A DNA stretch of 64,000 bases, from contig NZ_BSUO01000001.1 of the NCBI RefSeq assembly GCF_030161635.1, positions 620,001-684,000 on the forward strand, read 5' to 3'. A program made the position numbers and the translations under genes. Every line of letters starts with the position of its first letter. Position 1 is the stretch's first letter. Below are positions 35,520 through 45,458 of this stretch, in pieces. Under the pieces are notes generated by a model, which was not told the origin of the DNA, searched no databases, and saw nothing but the letters and a program-made list of their open reading frames with translations. Source of the stretch: Mobilicoccus caccae (lineage in GTDB: Bacteria; Actinomycetota; Actinomycetes; Actinomycetales; Dermatophilaceae).

Positions 35520-37921
35520 TCAGAGGCGCGCGATCGCCACCGATCCCGCGACGTGGATCTCGCGGGAGTCACCCTCCGGGAGGCGCAACGCCAGCTGGGG
35601 CCAGAGCGTCGACACCCCGTCGTCCGCGTCGACGACGACGCGCACGGCGTCCTCCTCGGCCTGCATCGTCCACCGGATCCAGCCGCCGTCGAGGACCCCG
35701 TCGCCGGAGTCCTCATACCAGGAGCCCCGCGACGTCGTCCCCGGCGGCGGCGGGAAGAGGCGCAGCTCGCGGGAGATGTCCAGGGCCGGGTCCAGGTGCG
35801 GCACGACGGGACCGAAGGGGATGCCCGCGCCGCCGCGGACCAGCATCGGCAGACGCTCGAGCGGTGCGTCCAGCTCGACGTCGAGGCCGCCGGCGTAGTG
35901 CTCGCCGGTGTGCCAGTCCCACCACCCACCCGGGGTCCGGGGCAGGCGCACGGTCCGCGTCCGGGCACCGTCGACGACCACGGAGGCGACCAGCAGGGAC
36001 GGGCCGAGCATGAAGTCCGCGTTCTCCTCCCACAGGCGCGGGTCCGACTCGTCGACGGAGAACGTCGGCCGGACGATCGGTTCGTGGCAGATCGTGGCCA
36101 GCACCCGCTGCGTGTAGAGGTAGGGCATGAGGCGGTAGCGGAGCTCGATGGCCGCCCGCACCTCCTCGAGCACCTCCGGGTACATCCACGGCTCGTTGAC
36201 CGACCCGTCCTCGTGCCAGGAGTGGATCGTGAACCTCGGGTGAGCGATGCCGTTCTGCACCCACCGCACGAACAGCTCCGGCGAGGGTTTGGTGCCCGTG
36301 AAGCCGCCGACGTCGTGCCCGAAGTCGTACAGGCCCGACAGGCTCATCCCGACGCCCATGATCGTGTTGGCGCGCAACGTCTCCCACGAGCTGTCGTTGT
36401 CACCCGACCACGTCTGGGCATACCGCTGCATCCCGGGCAGCCCCGACCGGGAGATGACGTAGGGCCGTCGCTCGGGGCGGTGGGCGCGCTGCTCCTCGTG
36501 CGAGGCCCGCACCATGAGGAGGGTCTGAGCGGGGCGCACGTCGCCGATGCGCACCGGCTCGCCGAATCCGTGGCACAGCGCGTTCTCGTCCCACACCTGA
36601 AACTCGTTGTTGTCGTTCCACGTGGTCTCGATGCCGAAGTCGAGCAACTGCGTGCGGATCTGCCGGCGCCACCACGTGATCGTGTCCGGGTTGGTGAAGT
36701 CGAGGTGGCTGCCGGAGTCGTCCCAGAAGCGGCTGAGCTCGGGACGGCCCGTCGTCACATCGGTGACGAACAGGCCTGCGGCGGCGACCTGCTCGTACAG
36801 CGGATGATCCCGCAGCAGACAGGGTTTGATGTTGGCGGCCAGGCGCACGCCGGCGGCACGGAACGCCTCGACGCTCGCGGACGGCTCCGGAAACTTGTCG
36901 CGGTTCCACGTGAACACGTACCGCTTGTCACCGATCGAGGTGTACCCGCTGCTGAGCTGGAAGCTGTCGCACGGGATGCGGTGCTGCTTGGTGAGTGCGA
37001 GGAACTCCAGCAGCCGCGTCGAGGCGTCCGGGGCGTCGGTGTACGTCATCGTCGACCCCGAATTCCCGAGACTCCACCGGGGCGGCAGGTAGGTGCGGCC
37101 GGTCAGGGCGACGAACGCGCGGGTGACGTCGAGGACCTCATCTCCGAACATCAGGTAGAGGTCGAGGTCGCCGGAGTCGGCGTGCCACTGCCAGAACGGC
37201 GCGTGGTAGTTGTCCTTGGCCTGACCCAGGTCGAACGTGCAGCGGGAGTAGTTGTCGTAGAACAGGCCGACCGCGCCGCCCGGCTGCCCGGGCACCGTGC
37301 GGATGAGCATCGGCCAATGCTTGTAGAGGGGATCGGTGCGTTCGGCGTCGTACCCCATCGCGTCGAGCGCGCGCATCTCGTAACGCCGCCCGGCCCGATC
37401 CAGCGGCCCCGCCTTCTCGCCCAGGCCGAGTACCCGCTCGCCGGGGCGGCGTTGCACGGCGTGAGCGACGTCGGTGCCCTCGGGCGCGGTGAGGCCCTCG
37501 AGCACGAGGGCGTCCGAGCCCACGTGGTAGGCACCGGTCGCGAGATCCGCCAGCACGACGACCCACTCGCCGCCCACGAGCCGCTCGTAGGTGAGCCGGA
37601 ACGGGTCGGAGGCCATCCGCACCCGCACATCCCGATGCCGCAGGAGCAGCGTGTCGTCCTCGACCCACGTCTCGACCTCAGGCGCGGAGTCGGCGATGCT
37701 CGCGCGGTCCCGACCCTCCCACGGCACGTCCACCTGATCGGGCGAGGGCACCGACCACGTGCGCGGCACGCGGGTGCGTCCGTCCTTGCGGATCCAGACA
37801 CGCAGCAGCGGCGCCCCTCGAGAGGGAGCGCCGCCACGTGCACGATGTGCCGGCCGTCGACGACCACCTCGCACCCGGTCGGTGTGAACCGGTGATCCGT
37901 GATCTTCTCGAGCAACCGCAT
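35520..37921 (-). CDS. GH31 family alpha-glycosidase, frame break
   Basis: About 801 aa, read from the ATG at 37921 (MRLLEKITDH). Domains: N-terminal galactose-mutarotase-like beta sandwich (about 60-250), then a TIM barrel. ETTWNDNNEFQVWDEN near residue 435 carries the GH31 nucleophile Asp; FGHDVGGFTG near 530 carries the acid/base Asp. A proximal-distal C-terminal beta domain follows. Family members hydrolyse alpha-glucosides, alpha-xylosides or related substrates; no signal peptide is visible, so it is probably cytoplasmic. A frame break at the CCCC run 37814-37817 is fixed by one missing base (GAPLLRVWIRK). No sugar transporter is adjacent, so substrate is open. Confidence 0.85.
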
Positions 37922-37996
37922 GACGTCAGTCAGTCACGGAACGCGCCGAGCGGCAAGCAGGTCGGCGCGTGTCGTGACCGGTGTCTCCGGTGCAGC

Positions 37997-39702
37997 TCAG
38001 GAGGGCCAGCCGTAGGGCTTCAGCTCGGCGCAGGTGATCTGCTTGCGGTTGAACCCGTCGGGCCAGCCGGCACAGGTTGCCTGCGTGCGGGCCCAGACCT
38101 CCGCGGGCATCGTGTTGTAGTCGCCGCCGCTCCAGCTCCGCATGCCGAGGTAGCTCGCGAACTGCTGACGCTGCCCCGAGGACATGTAGGCGTAGGACCA
38201 CGCGTGGCCCAGCTCGTGGGCGATGACCGCGCGCAGGAGGTTTCCGGTGAGGTCGGAGCGGATCTCGACCGTGCCCTTGACGAACTCACCCGAGTCGTAC
38301 CCGACCCACGTCGTGGTCAGACCGAGGGTCTGGGACTCGTCGAACCCGGCTGCGCAGGAGATCGTGTAGCGCGAATCCATCCTGATCGGCCGGAAGGAGG
38401 CGACGACCGACTCACACGTCTCGGGGCTCTGGGTGAGCGCCGGAGCGGGGGTGGGGTGTAGGTGGGTGTCGGTGTCGGTGTCGGTGTCGGTGCGGGAGTG
38501 GGGGTCGGCGTCGGGCTCGGGGTGGCCGTCGGTGTGGGCGTCGGGTCCGGCGTGGTGAGGGACGGCGCCACGTAGGTCGGCAGCGACCCCGTCGTCGCGG
38601 TCGGGACCTTGGCGGCCACGGCCGAGATCGCCCCGTCCGGCACGGCGACCGGGCCACCGAGGGTGCCGATGTTGCGGGCGCCGAGGGTCTTGAGCGTGTC
38701 GGCGACTCCGGTGACCAGCGCCGTCGCAGAGGCGGGGGGAGTGAGGACCACCGGGCCGTCGCCGAGGGTGCCTCCGGCCACCGCGTCGGCGAAGGTGTTG
38801 CCGCTCGCGAGGTAGGCGACGCTCGAACCGGTCGGGAAGGCGGCGCGGGCGACCTTGCCCGAGGTCTCGTAGCGGTGGGCGCCGGCGATGCGCCCGGTCG
38901 AGCGCCCGGAGGCGGCCGAGGACAGGGTGGCGTCCGAGATCGCGGCCGGGCCGCCCAGGCCCGTGACCCTCCGGGGCGAGAGGGCGGACACGAGACCGCG
39001 GATCGCCGCGGGCGCCGTGCCGGTGGCGGGCACCGGGACGACCGGACCGTCGCTGAGGGATCCGCCGACGACGGCATCGGGAGATCCGCCGACGCGGGCC
39101 AGGTAGACCGTCGAGGCGCCGTTCGGGAACGCGCGCCGCCCGATGGCGGCGGCGGTCTCGTAGACGGAGTCCGTGCCGAGGCGGGAGGTCGAGATCCCCT
39201 GGGCCGCGGTCGCGAGCGTCGCGGAAGACACCGACGTGCCACCACCGAGGGCGATGACGCGGCCGGGGGTGAGGCGGCGGATCTCCGCGAGGACGGAGGC
39301 GGGCACTGTGCCGGTGGTCGGGACGAGCAGGACGGGCCCGTCGGTCAGGGCGGCTCCGGCGAGGGCCTCGTCGAGCTTGTTGCCGCCGACGAGGTACACC
39401 GTCGACGCCGTGGTGGGGGAGTACGCACGGCGGCTGATCTGCACCGACGTCTCGTAGCGGTTGGCTCCCGCGAGGCGCGTCGGCCCGGAGACGGCGCGGT
39501 CGACGATGCGCTCGCTCTTCGCGTCGGACTCGACGACGGGCACGTTGATGTCGGCGGTCGTCGTCGTGCTGACGACGGCGCGCACCGGCTCGTCCGGCGG
39601 CGGTGTCGGGGTGAGGGCATGGGCAGGGGCGCCGAAGGACACACCGGCGGTGAGACCGGCGGTCACGGCAAGGGTGGACAGAACGCGTGGCAGTCGCGTC
39701 AT
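37997..39702 (-). CDS. CWB2 protein fused to HELGH peptidase-like domain, frame break
   Basis: About 568 aa. The ATG at 39702 begins a signal peptide (ending near APAHALTP). Three CWB2 repeats follow: RLAGANRYETSVQISRRAY, RLGTDSVYETAAAIGRRAF and RIAGAHRYETSGKVARAAF. A Pro/Thr repeat linker (about 38445-38545) leads into a C-terminal domain with IAHELGHAWSYAY (HExxH) and YNTMPAEVWARTQ (probable third zinc ligand Glu). A break at the GGGGG run 38447-38451 lies inside the Pro-Thr linker; one missing base joins the frames at TPPPAPALTQ. This fusion tethers a metallopeptidase-like domain to the wall, and the domain is shared with the protein at 34125-35150. Confidence 0.82.
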
Positions 39703-39729
39703 GACTCTCCTCCGTGAGAACTGTGGCAG

Positions 39730-39750
39730 GTGTCCTCATCCGGAGGACAC
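39730..39750 (-). promoter_or_regulatory. hairpin in the 5' region of the CWB2-peptidase gene
   Basis: GTGTCCTC (39730-39737) and GAGGACAC (39743-39750) pair perfectly with a 5-nt loop, 28 nt upstream of the ATG. This could stabilise the transcript leader or act as a terminator of incoming transcription. Confidence 0.4.
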
Positions 39751-39924
39751 ATCACTCATCGACCACGGAGGCTGGTTCTGTATGAACGCTCACCCACGCT
39801 TTCGCCGCTGGTCAGAGGCCTGACCGGGCGCGGTGGGCAAGGCTGTTACGGCGCAGGGATTCTCGGCGCACGGAGGTGATCGTCGAGTTCGAACAGGAGG
39901 AGCCGGTGAGTCCGTGGGCACCTT

Positions 39925-39954
39925 GCCGTCGACTCACGTGCCGTCGACTCACGT
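39925..39954. repeat. 15-bp tandem duplication at a gene end
   Basis: GCCGTCGACTCACGT is repeated twice (39925-39939 and 39940-39954) and partly a third time. The units overlap the last codons of the GT-C gene, suggesting a local slippage duplication around its stop. Confidence 0.7.
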
Positions 39955-41798
39955 GCCGTCGATGACGGGCCTCAGGAGCTGTACCTCGTATCCGAGGTGG
40001 TGGGTGAAGGTCGTGACGACCTCATAGTCCGGATCCGGGGAGCGGCCCAGTGCCGGCAGGAGACCCTCGATGCGGCGGCGTGAATCCGGGGCGTCGAGGA
40101 CCCACGCACCATCGAGCATCTCCCGATCGTGGCTCACCGCAGCCAGGGCGGCGTCGAGGCTGCCTCGGTAGCCGCCGAGCAGCCACGAGCTGCCGACCGG
40201 GTGTCCGCCGAGCTGCCGGATGTATCCCGGTGAGGCTCCCGTGACGTCGAGCATGGGGACCCCCTCGAGGTGATGCTCCGCCGCGACGGCCGCGAGCTGC
40301 CTCGACGTCGCCGCGTCCTCCGCCGTCAGACGCAGGGTGGCGCCCTCGGGAGACACCGTGGTCACGGCGGTGAGCGCCGGCCGCACGGCTGCCTCGAGCG
40401 GCGGGGTGTACCGGTAGCCGTACCCCAGGCTCAGCGCCGCGACGATCAACGCGAACACGGCCGCCCCCGCCGTGTACACGCGCTGCTGCACCGGGAGCCC
40501 CGCCAGGAGCACGACACCCGCGACGACCCAGAACACCGCCGCCCGCGACTGCGCGATCCAGTAGTTGCCGTTGGTCCCCACCACGTACGCCAGCGGCAGG
40601 AGGGCGAGTGCCACCGCGACGACGATGCGGTGCGTGCCGGGTCGCTGTGAACTCGCCACCCCACCCGGGGAGGGCGCGGAATCCCCGACCTCACGTGCCT
40701 CACCCGTCGGCGCCGCCGGCAGCAACATCACGAGCACCGGCACCGGCAGCCACCACCAGGCCAGGAGCGCGAACGGCGACCCCGTCAACGCCGGGTCTCC
40801 GAGCGCCGTCGCGGCGAGGGCCACGAGCGTGAGCACGAGACCGGCCACGGGGAGCGCGACCGCGAACAGACCCGCCCGACCGATGCCGGCGAGCACCGAG
40901 ATGAACGTCGCCGCAGCCATGAGGACCGGGAGCGCGAGCGCGCCGTCGAGCAGGAACGGGTCGAGACGCACCAGGTTCTCGTGCCCCTGCAAGAGCGCGA
41001 CGCTGCGCGCTCCTCGGAGTAGAAGTCGACGAACCACGCCGGTCCGTGGCCGGTGACGAGCATGAGCGACAGCAACGCGACGACTGCAGCACCACCCACG
41101 CCGACCAGCAGTGACACCAGTCGTCGTCGCCTGAGTTCCCCGGGCGTGAGGAGGTGGAACGCGACCACCACCGCCACCGTCAACGCCGCGAGCGCCGCTC
41201 CCGTGGTCGCCTTGCCTGCGAACGCGAGCACCCCACCGATGCCGAGAAGGACCGGCCCGACCCACGCCGAACCCGCCTTCGCGCGTGACGTGGCACCGGC
41301 GGTGGGGAAGCGCGCCGACAGCAGCAACCCCATCGCCCACAGACACACGCCCCAGAAGGCGACGGTGTTGTAGCTGGGGGTGAGCGGGAAGTACAGCATC
41401 GGACCGACGCCGAACGCGGCCACGACCAGCGTCGTCGTCGCCGTCGCGGTCGTCGAGGGGGCGGACGCACGCGACGTCGACCGTGCCGCGATCCACCCCA
41501 GCACCCCCGAGGTGAGGAGGCAGAGGAGGGTGCCGACGATCCGCAACGCCAGGACGTCACCGCCGAGCAGCGTGAACAGGGGATGCAGGAGGTGCCCGAA
41601 CAGGAACACCGACCCGCGGCTCGCCTCGGGGTCGGCCATGAGCAGCAGGTACTGACCCTCGTCGGTGCGGTCGAGTCCCCAGGACAGGCGCGACAGGTGC
41701 ACGACCACCGTGAGGACCGCCGCGACGATCGCCACCCAGGCGCACCCTCGCAGCAGACGAGCAGTCGACGGCGGCACCTCCCGCGCTCGCGACCCCAC
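39949..41798 (-). CDS. GT-C family membrane glycosyltransferase, frame break
   Basis: About 617 aa with around ten or more membrane helices. The GTG at 41798 has GGGGAG upstream. The first extracytoplasmic loop has DRTDEGQY, the acidic Asp-Glu motif of GT-C enzymes (ArnT/PMT type) that use polyprenyl-linked donors. Frames change near 41008-41020; one missing base restores the junction around RSVALLQGHENLV. The C-terminal region is a soluble domain (about 480-617) with a STRQLAAVAAEHH-like helix and HHLGYEVQLL at the end. It likely adds sugar to a wall glycan or surface protein outside the membrane. Neighbouring genes run in the opposite direction. Confidence 0.72.
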
Positions 41799-41892
41799 GA
41801 ATTCTCCCCTCGGACAACGCCGTACGACATCCCAGTCTGGCAGCTGTGGATAGCGCGCCCACGCTGCCACGCAGGCGGGCAAGGGTACGGAC

Positions 41893-42787
41893 ATGGACGA
41901 CCAGGCCGCGATCGAGCACGTCCTGGCCCGGTGCGGCGGATACGCGGACCGGCGCACGCTGCTCCGGACCATCGGTCGCCGTGCGCTCGACCGCGCCGTC
42001 GCCGACGGGTCCCTCGAGCGCCACGCCCGGGGGTCTACGCATCGGACACCACGGCGCCCTCGGATGCCCGGCTCGCCGCCGAGGCCGGGGAGTGCTCATC
42101 GGCGCCTCCGCGGCCCGGCACTGGGGGTGGGAACTGCTCCGCGTACCCGGCACGGTGACCGTCGCCGTTCGACACCACCGTCGGGCCAGCACTCCGAAGC
42201 GGGTGCGTATCGTGCTGCGTCCCCTCCCCGAGGAGGAGATCGCCGAAGGGATCGTCACGACCAGGCTGCGCACCGTGCTCGACTGCTCGGTGCTCCTGCC
42301 CTTCGAGGAGGCACTGGCCGTGGCCGACTCGGCCCTCCGCTTCGGGAGCCTCGACCACGACGACCTCATCGCAGGTGCGAGGCGATCTCGAGGGCCCGGG
42401 CGTCGGGCGAAACTGCGGGTGGCGACGCTCGCGGACGGCAACGCCGCCAACCCGTTCGAATCGGCCCTGCGGGTGCGGTGCCTGGACGCCGGACTGGGCG
42501 TCGACTGCCAGGTGCCGATTCGCGTCGGTCGGCACCGGTTTCGCGTCGACCTCGCCGACAGCACACGCCGGATCGTCGTGGAAGGCGACAGCTTCGCCCA
42601 CCACGCCTCGCCCGAGGCCTTCGCGCGTGACTGCATCCGGTACACCGAACTCACGGTGGCCGGGTGGACGGTGCTCCGCATGCCCTACCGTGCCGTGGTC
42701 GACGATCCGGACTGGTGCCGCGCGATGCTGCAGGCGGCCGTCGACCGGGCCGACCGCGGCGAGACCGGGCACCGAGCGGGACTATAA
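41893..42787 (+). CDS. DUF559 domain protein with AbiEi-like N-terminus, frame breaks
   Basis: About 299 aa. MDDQAAIEHVLARCGG through RHARGVYASDTTAPSD is the AbiEi-type wHTH N-terminal region. The C-terminal DUF559 domain, related to Vsr-type PD-(D/E)xK folds, has NPFESALRVRC (catalytic-region Glu) and RFRVDLAD (Asp), then RIVVEGDSFAHHA. The sequence falls in three frames. One missing G at the GGGGG run 42029-42033 and another at the GGGG run 42087-42090 give a single continuous protein (RGVYAS, then AGGVLIGAS). Such proteins are frequent in actinobacteria, and the N-terminal domain resembles AbiEi antitoxins, but no AbiEii toxin gene is adjacent. Confidence 0.78.
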
Positions 42788-42897
42788 AGTGCACCTACCT
42801 AGTGGCCGTCGGCGCATCTCCGCAGGTGACAGGGGTGTGCCCACCGCCGACCTTCGTGCGGCCGCGCGTTACCATCCCGCTCAGTGCTCGCGACTCG

Positions 42898-43728
42898 CTA
42901 CATCTCCTCGTGGGTGCGGGGGTCGCCGCCGAAGAGGCGTCCGTCCTCGCGGCCGAGCGCGGTGATGGCCTCGACCTCGGCGCCCGAGAGCTCGAAACCG
43001 AAGACGTCGAGGTTGGCCTTCTGCCGGTCGGGGTTCGCCGACTTGGGCAGGGGCAGCGAGCCGATCTGGAGCTGCCAACGCAGGATGACCTGGGCCGGCG
43101 TGACGTCGTGGGCCGACGCGGCGTCGGCGACGGCCGGCTCGTCGTAGGCGGCGTCGGCCTTGCCCAACGGGCTCCACGACTCGGTCTGGATGCCGAGTTC
43201 GGCGTGGACGGCGCGCATCCGCGCCTGGGGGAAGCGCGGGTGCAGCTCGATCTGGTTGACCGCCGGGGTGACGCCCGTGGCGGAGATGATCTCCCGCAGG
43301 TACTCCTCGGTGAAGTTGCTGACGCCGATCGAGGTGACGAGCCCCTGCTCACGGGCCTGCACGAGCCCCTCCCAGGTGCGCACGTACTTGCCCTGGCTCG
43401 GGTTGGGCCAGTGGATGAGCACGAGGTCGAGCCGGTCGAGCCCCATCGTCTCCAGGGACGCCTCGATCGACTTCACCGCGCGCGAGGCGCCGTGGTCGCG
43501 GCCCGCGACCTTGGTCGTGATCTGCACCTCGTCCCGGGGAAGGCCGCTGCGGCGCAACGCCTCGCCGACCTCGAACTCGTTGCGGTAGTTGACCGCCGAG
43601 TCCAACAGCCGGTAGCCGGCCTCGAGTGCGGTCGTCATCGCCGTGATGCCGGCCTCGCCCCGCAGGGGGTAGGTGCCGAATCCGATGCGCGGCAGCGTGG
43701 TCCCGTCGTTGAGTTCGTACGTCTCCAT
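42898..43728 (-). CDS. aldo/keto reductase
   Basis: A 276-aa NADPH-dependent TIM-barrel reductase. The catalytic tetrad is present: Asp (LLDSAVNYRNE, with its Tyr), Lys (ITTKVAG) and His (LIHWPNP). The cofactor-binding segment LPLPKSANPDRQKANL near residue 230 matches the AKR Lys/Ser/Arg clamp. Start at ATG 43728 (METYELNDG) and normal family length. It probably reduces 2,5-diketogluconate-like sugars, methylglyoxal or other aldehydes. No operon partner is obvious. Confidence 0.9.
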   Translation of the reverse strand: METYELNDGTTLPRIGFGTYPLRGEAGITAMTTALEAGYRLLDSAVNYRNEFEVGEALRRSGLPRDEVQITTKVAGRDHGASRAVKSIEASLETMGLDRLDLVLIHWPNPSQGKYVRTWEGLVQAREQGLVTSIGVSNFTEEYLREIISATGVTPAVNQIELHPRFPQARMRAVHAELGIQTESWSPLGKADAAYDEPAVADAASAHDVTPAQVILRWQLQIGSLPLPKSANPDRQKANLDVFGFELSGAEVEAITALGREDGRLFGGDPRTHEEM

Positions 43729-43787
43729 GGCGCCAACCTAAACCCGGACCCCGGCGGCCCCGCGCGGTGGCCTCGCGCCCGGGAGGC

Positions 43788-44701
43788 TCAGGCCGTCGCC
43801 TGCGCCATGAGGCCTTGCTCGATCGCCCACCGCCGGGCGTCCTCCGCCACGGCGTCCCAGTCGCGGCCGGGATTCATGACGCCGACCTCGGCGTGGCACG
43901 CGATGTTGGGCGCCGCCGTGTATAGGGGGTGGGGGTGGCGGGACTGCATGCCCGCCCGCACCGTCAGCGCGAGACGGAACGGCACGAGCACGGCCGCGCG
44001 CACGACGCCGCGCAGTCCCGGGACGAAGTCGCCGCGAGGACCGAGCACGTATTCCTTGTCGTGGTAGGGGTATCGGCCCTGGTAGACGACGCAGGTCTCG
44101 TGGTCGAGGAAGCGGTGGCGGAAGGGGAACATCGCCTGCCGGAAGATGCCGTAGTCCTGCCGCAGCGCCCCCAGGCGCGCGCCGAACGTACTGGCCGTGC
44201 TCACTCCGTGCACCCACTGCACCCCGCCGGCCTCGATCGGCGGCAGGACCTTCCAGTGCTTGGGGTAGGCGAACGCGCCGGGCGCCTCCTTCTCGTTGGC
44301 GAACTCGGGGGTGAGCCCGTACAACGCGAAGTAGGAGACCCCGCTCTGCTCGGCGACGGCCTGCAGCGAGCGCAGCGAGTCGGGCAGGTGCAGGTAGTCG
44401 TCCTCGCAGAAGTAGACGACGTCGTCGTCGGGCCACTGACTCTCGATGGCGTAACGCAGGGCCGTCACGTAGCTGCGGCGCATGCCGACCGGGCCACCGG
44501 CGATCGTCAGGACGTCACCGAACTTCTCCATCAGGCGCATCCGGTCCTCAGGGATGGGCCCGTCGTTGAGCCAGTGCACCCGCAGGCCGCCTCGTGCGCC
44601 GCGCGCACGAACGAGGCGGCGCACAGCAGTTTGCCGAACCACCTCGGACGATCCTTGTCGTTGTCCCCGCCGTAGGAGCGGTAGACGAGGTGAACGGTCA
44701 T
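43788..44701 (-). CDS. glycosyltransferase-like protein with DxD motif, frame break
   Basis: About 305 aa. The ATG at 44701 starts MTVHLVYRSYGGDND, a beta-strand and charged-loop start typical of GT-A enzymes. The frame changes near 44586-44592; one missing base connects HEA to GGLRVHWLNDGPIPEDRM. FCEDDYLHLPDSL near residue 145 is a DxD-type metal-binding site and MRRSYVTAL near 110 fits a nucleotide-sugar pocket. The C-terminus has AGMQSRHPHPLYTAAPNIACH. The fold looks like a GT-A enzyme but I cannot name the sugar. It lies upstream in the same direction of no clear operon, facing away from the main glycan locus. Confidence 0.7.
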
Positions 44702-44733
44702 GACAGGTCCCCCTTGCCCGTCGGCGGCACTCC

Positions 44734-45147
44734 TCAGAGCCGCCGCAGCGACTCGTGTGCCATCACTACCACCGCAAGCTGAAGAACCACAGTCATGATG
44801 GTCACGAGCAGGACGGCGGGGTGGGCGCCGTCCAGTCCGTCGCGGACGACGGGAGCGACGTCGTAGGCGATGGTCGCGGTGGCGAGGCCGACGAGTACCC
44901 AGTTGAGGACACGGGCGACCGGACGGCGGAACGCCCCCTGTGGCCTGTCGCGGGGCCGGTGGATGGTGGCGGCGGTGTACCCGAACACCAGCGGCGTGGC
45001 CAGGGCGATGACTCCGCGCTCGTGTGCGCCGGCGAGGATCAGCGCCACCGTCGCGACGACGCCGAACCCGACGCCGATCGTGAGGATGGAGACCCAGGTC
45101 CGTTGTTCCAAGGGGAACAGGGTCCGGGTAGATGTCGCCACACTCAC
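44734..45147 (-). CDS. membrane protein of unknown function
   Basis: A 137-aa protein with four predicted membrane helices (WVSILTIGVGFGVVATVALIL, GVIALATPLVFGYTAAT, RVLNWVLVGLATATIAYDVA, VLLVTIMTVVLQLAVVVMA). The GTG start at 45147 has AGGAGAG 6 nt upstream. The helices are linked by short Arg-rich loops (HRPRDRPQGAFRRP). No transporter or enzyme motif is visible. It lies 33 nt past the glycosyltransferase start on the same strand, so they may be cotranscribed. Confidence 0.65.
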   Translation of the reverse strand: MSVATSTRTLFPLEQRTWVSILTIGVGFGVVATVALILAGAHERGVIALATPLVFGYTAATIHRPRDRPQGAFRRPVARVLNWVLVGLATATIAYDVAPVVRDGLDGAHPAVLLVTIMTVVLQLAVVVMAHESLRRL

Positions 45148-45445
45148 CTGGCGCTCTCCTCGTGGTCGAACGGAACGGCGATGGCCGACCGTGGAATCGC
45201 CCTCCCAGTCGGCGGGACGCCGGTCATGCTGAACCTCGACCGCAGACCCTGGACAACCCTTGACCAATCAGTGCCGATTCACTGAACAAACCGCCTCTGA
45301 CCTGCGGACGTACGACTTGGACCGGGGTCGGGGGGTGCGTGTTCCTCGGCGGCGACCCCGCCACGTCGACCCGCACCGGGCGCCCGCACCTGTGCCGGTG
45401 AGATCACGCCTGTTCATGAGAGGTCACCACCGGGTCCGGCGCGGT
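45148..45445. other. intergenic region between divergent genes
   Basis: About 300 bases with no gene; the -10 of the acyl-CoA dehydrogenase lies at its right end. Confidence 0.4.
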
Positions 45446-45451
45446 TAGTCT
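45446..45451 (+). promoter_or_regulatory. -10 element of the acyl-CoA dehydrogenase gene, leaderless
   Basis: TAGTCT ends 7 nt before the ATG at 45459, consistent with a leaderless transcript; no good -35 or RBS is visible. Confidence 0.5.
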
Positions 45452-45458
45452 TCGGGAC

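Noticed and set aside
33336-37895. 1519-codon open frame on the + strand over the GH31 gene
   Set aside because: Antisense shadow; the GH31 active-site motifs lie on the - strand.
38445-38545. Pro-Thr repeat stretch as an intergenic repeat array
   Set aside because: It encodes the PTPT linker in frame in the CWB2-peptidase gene.
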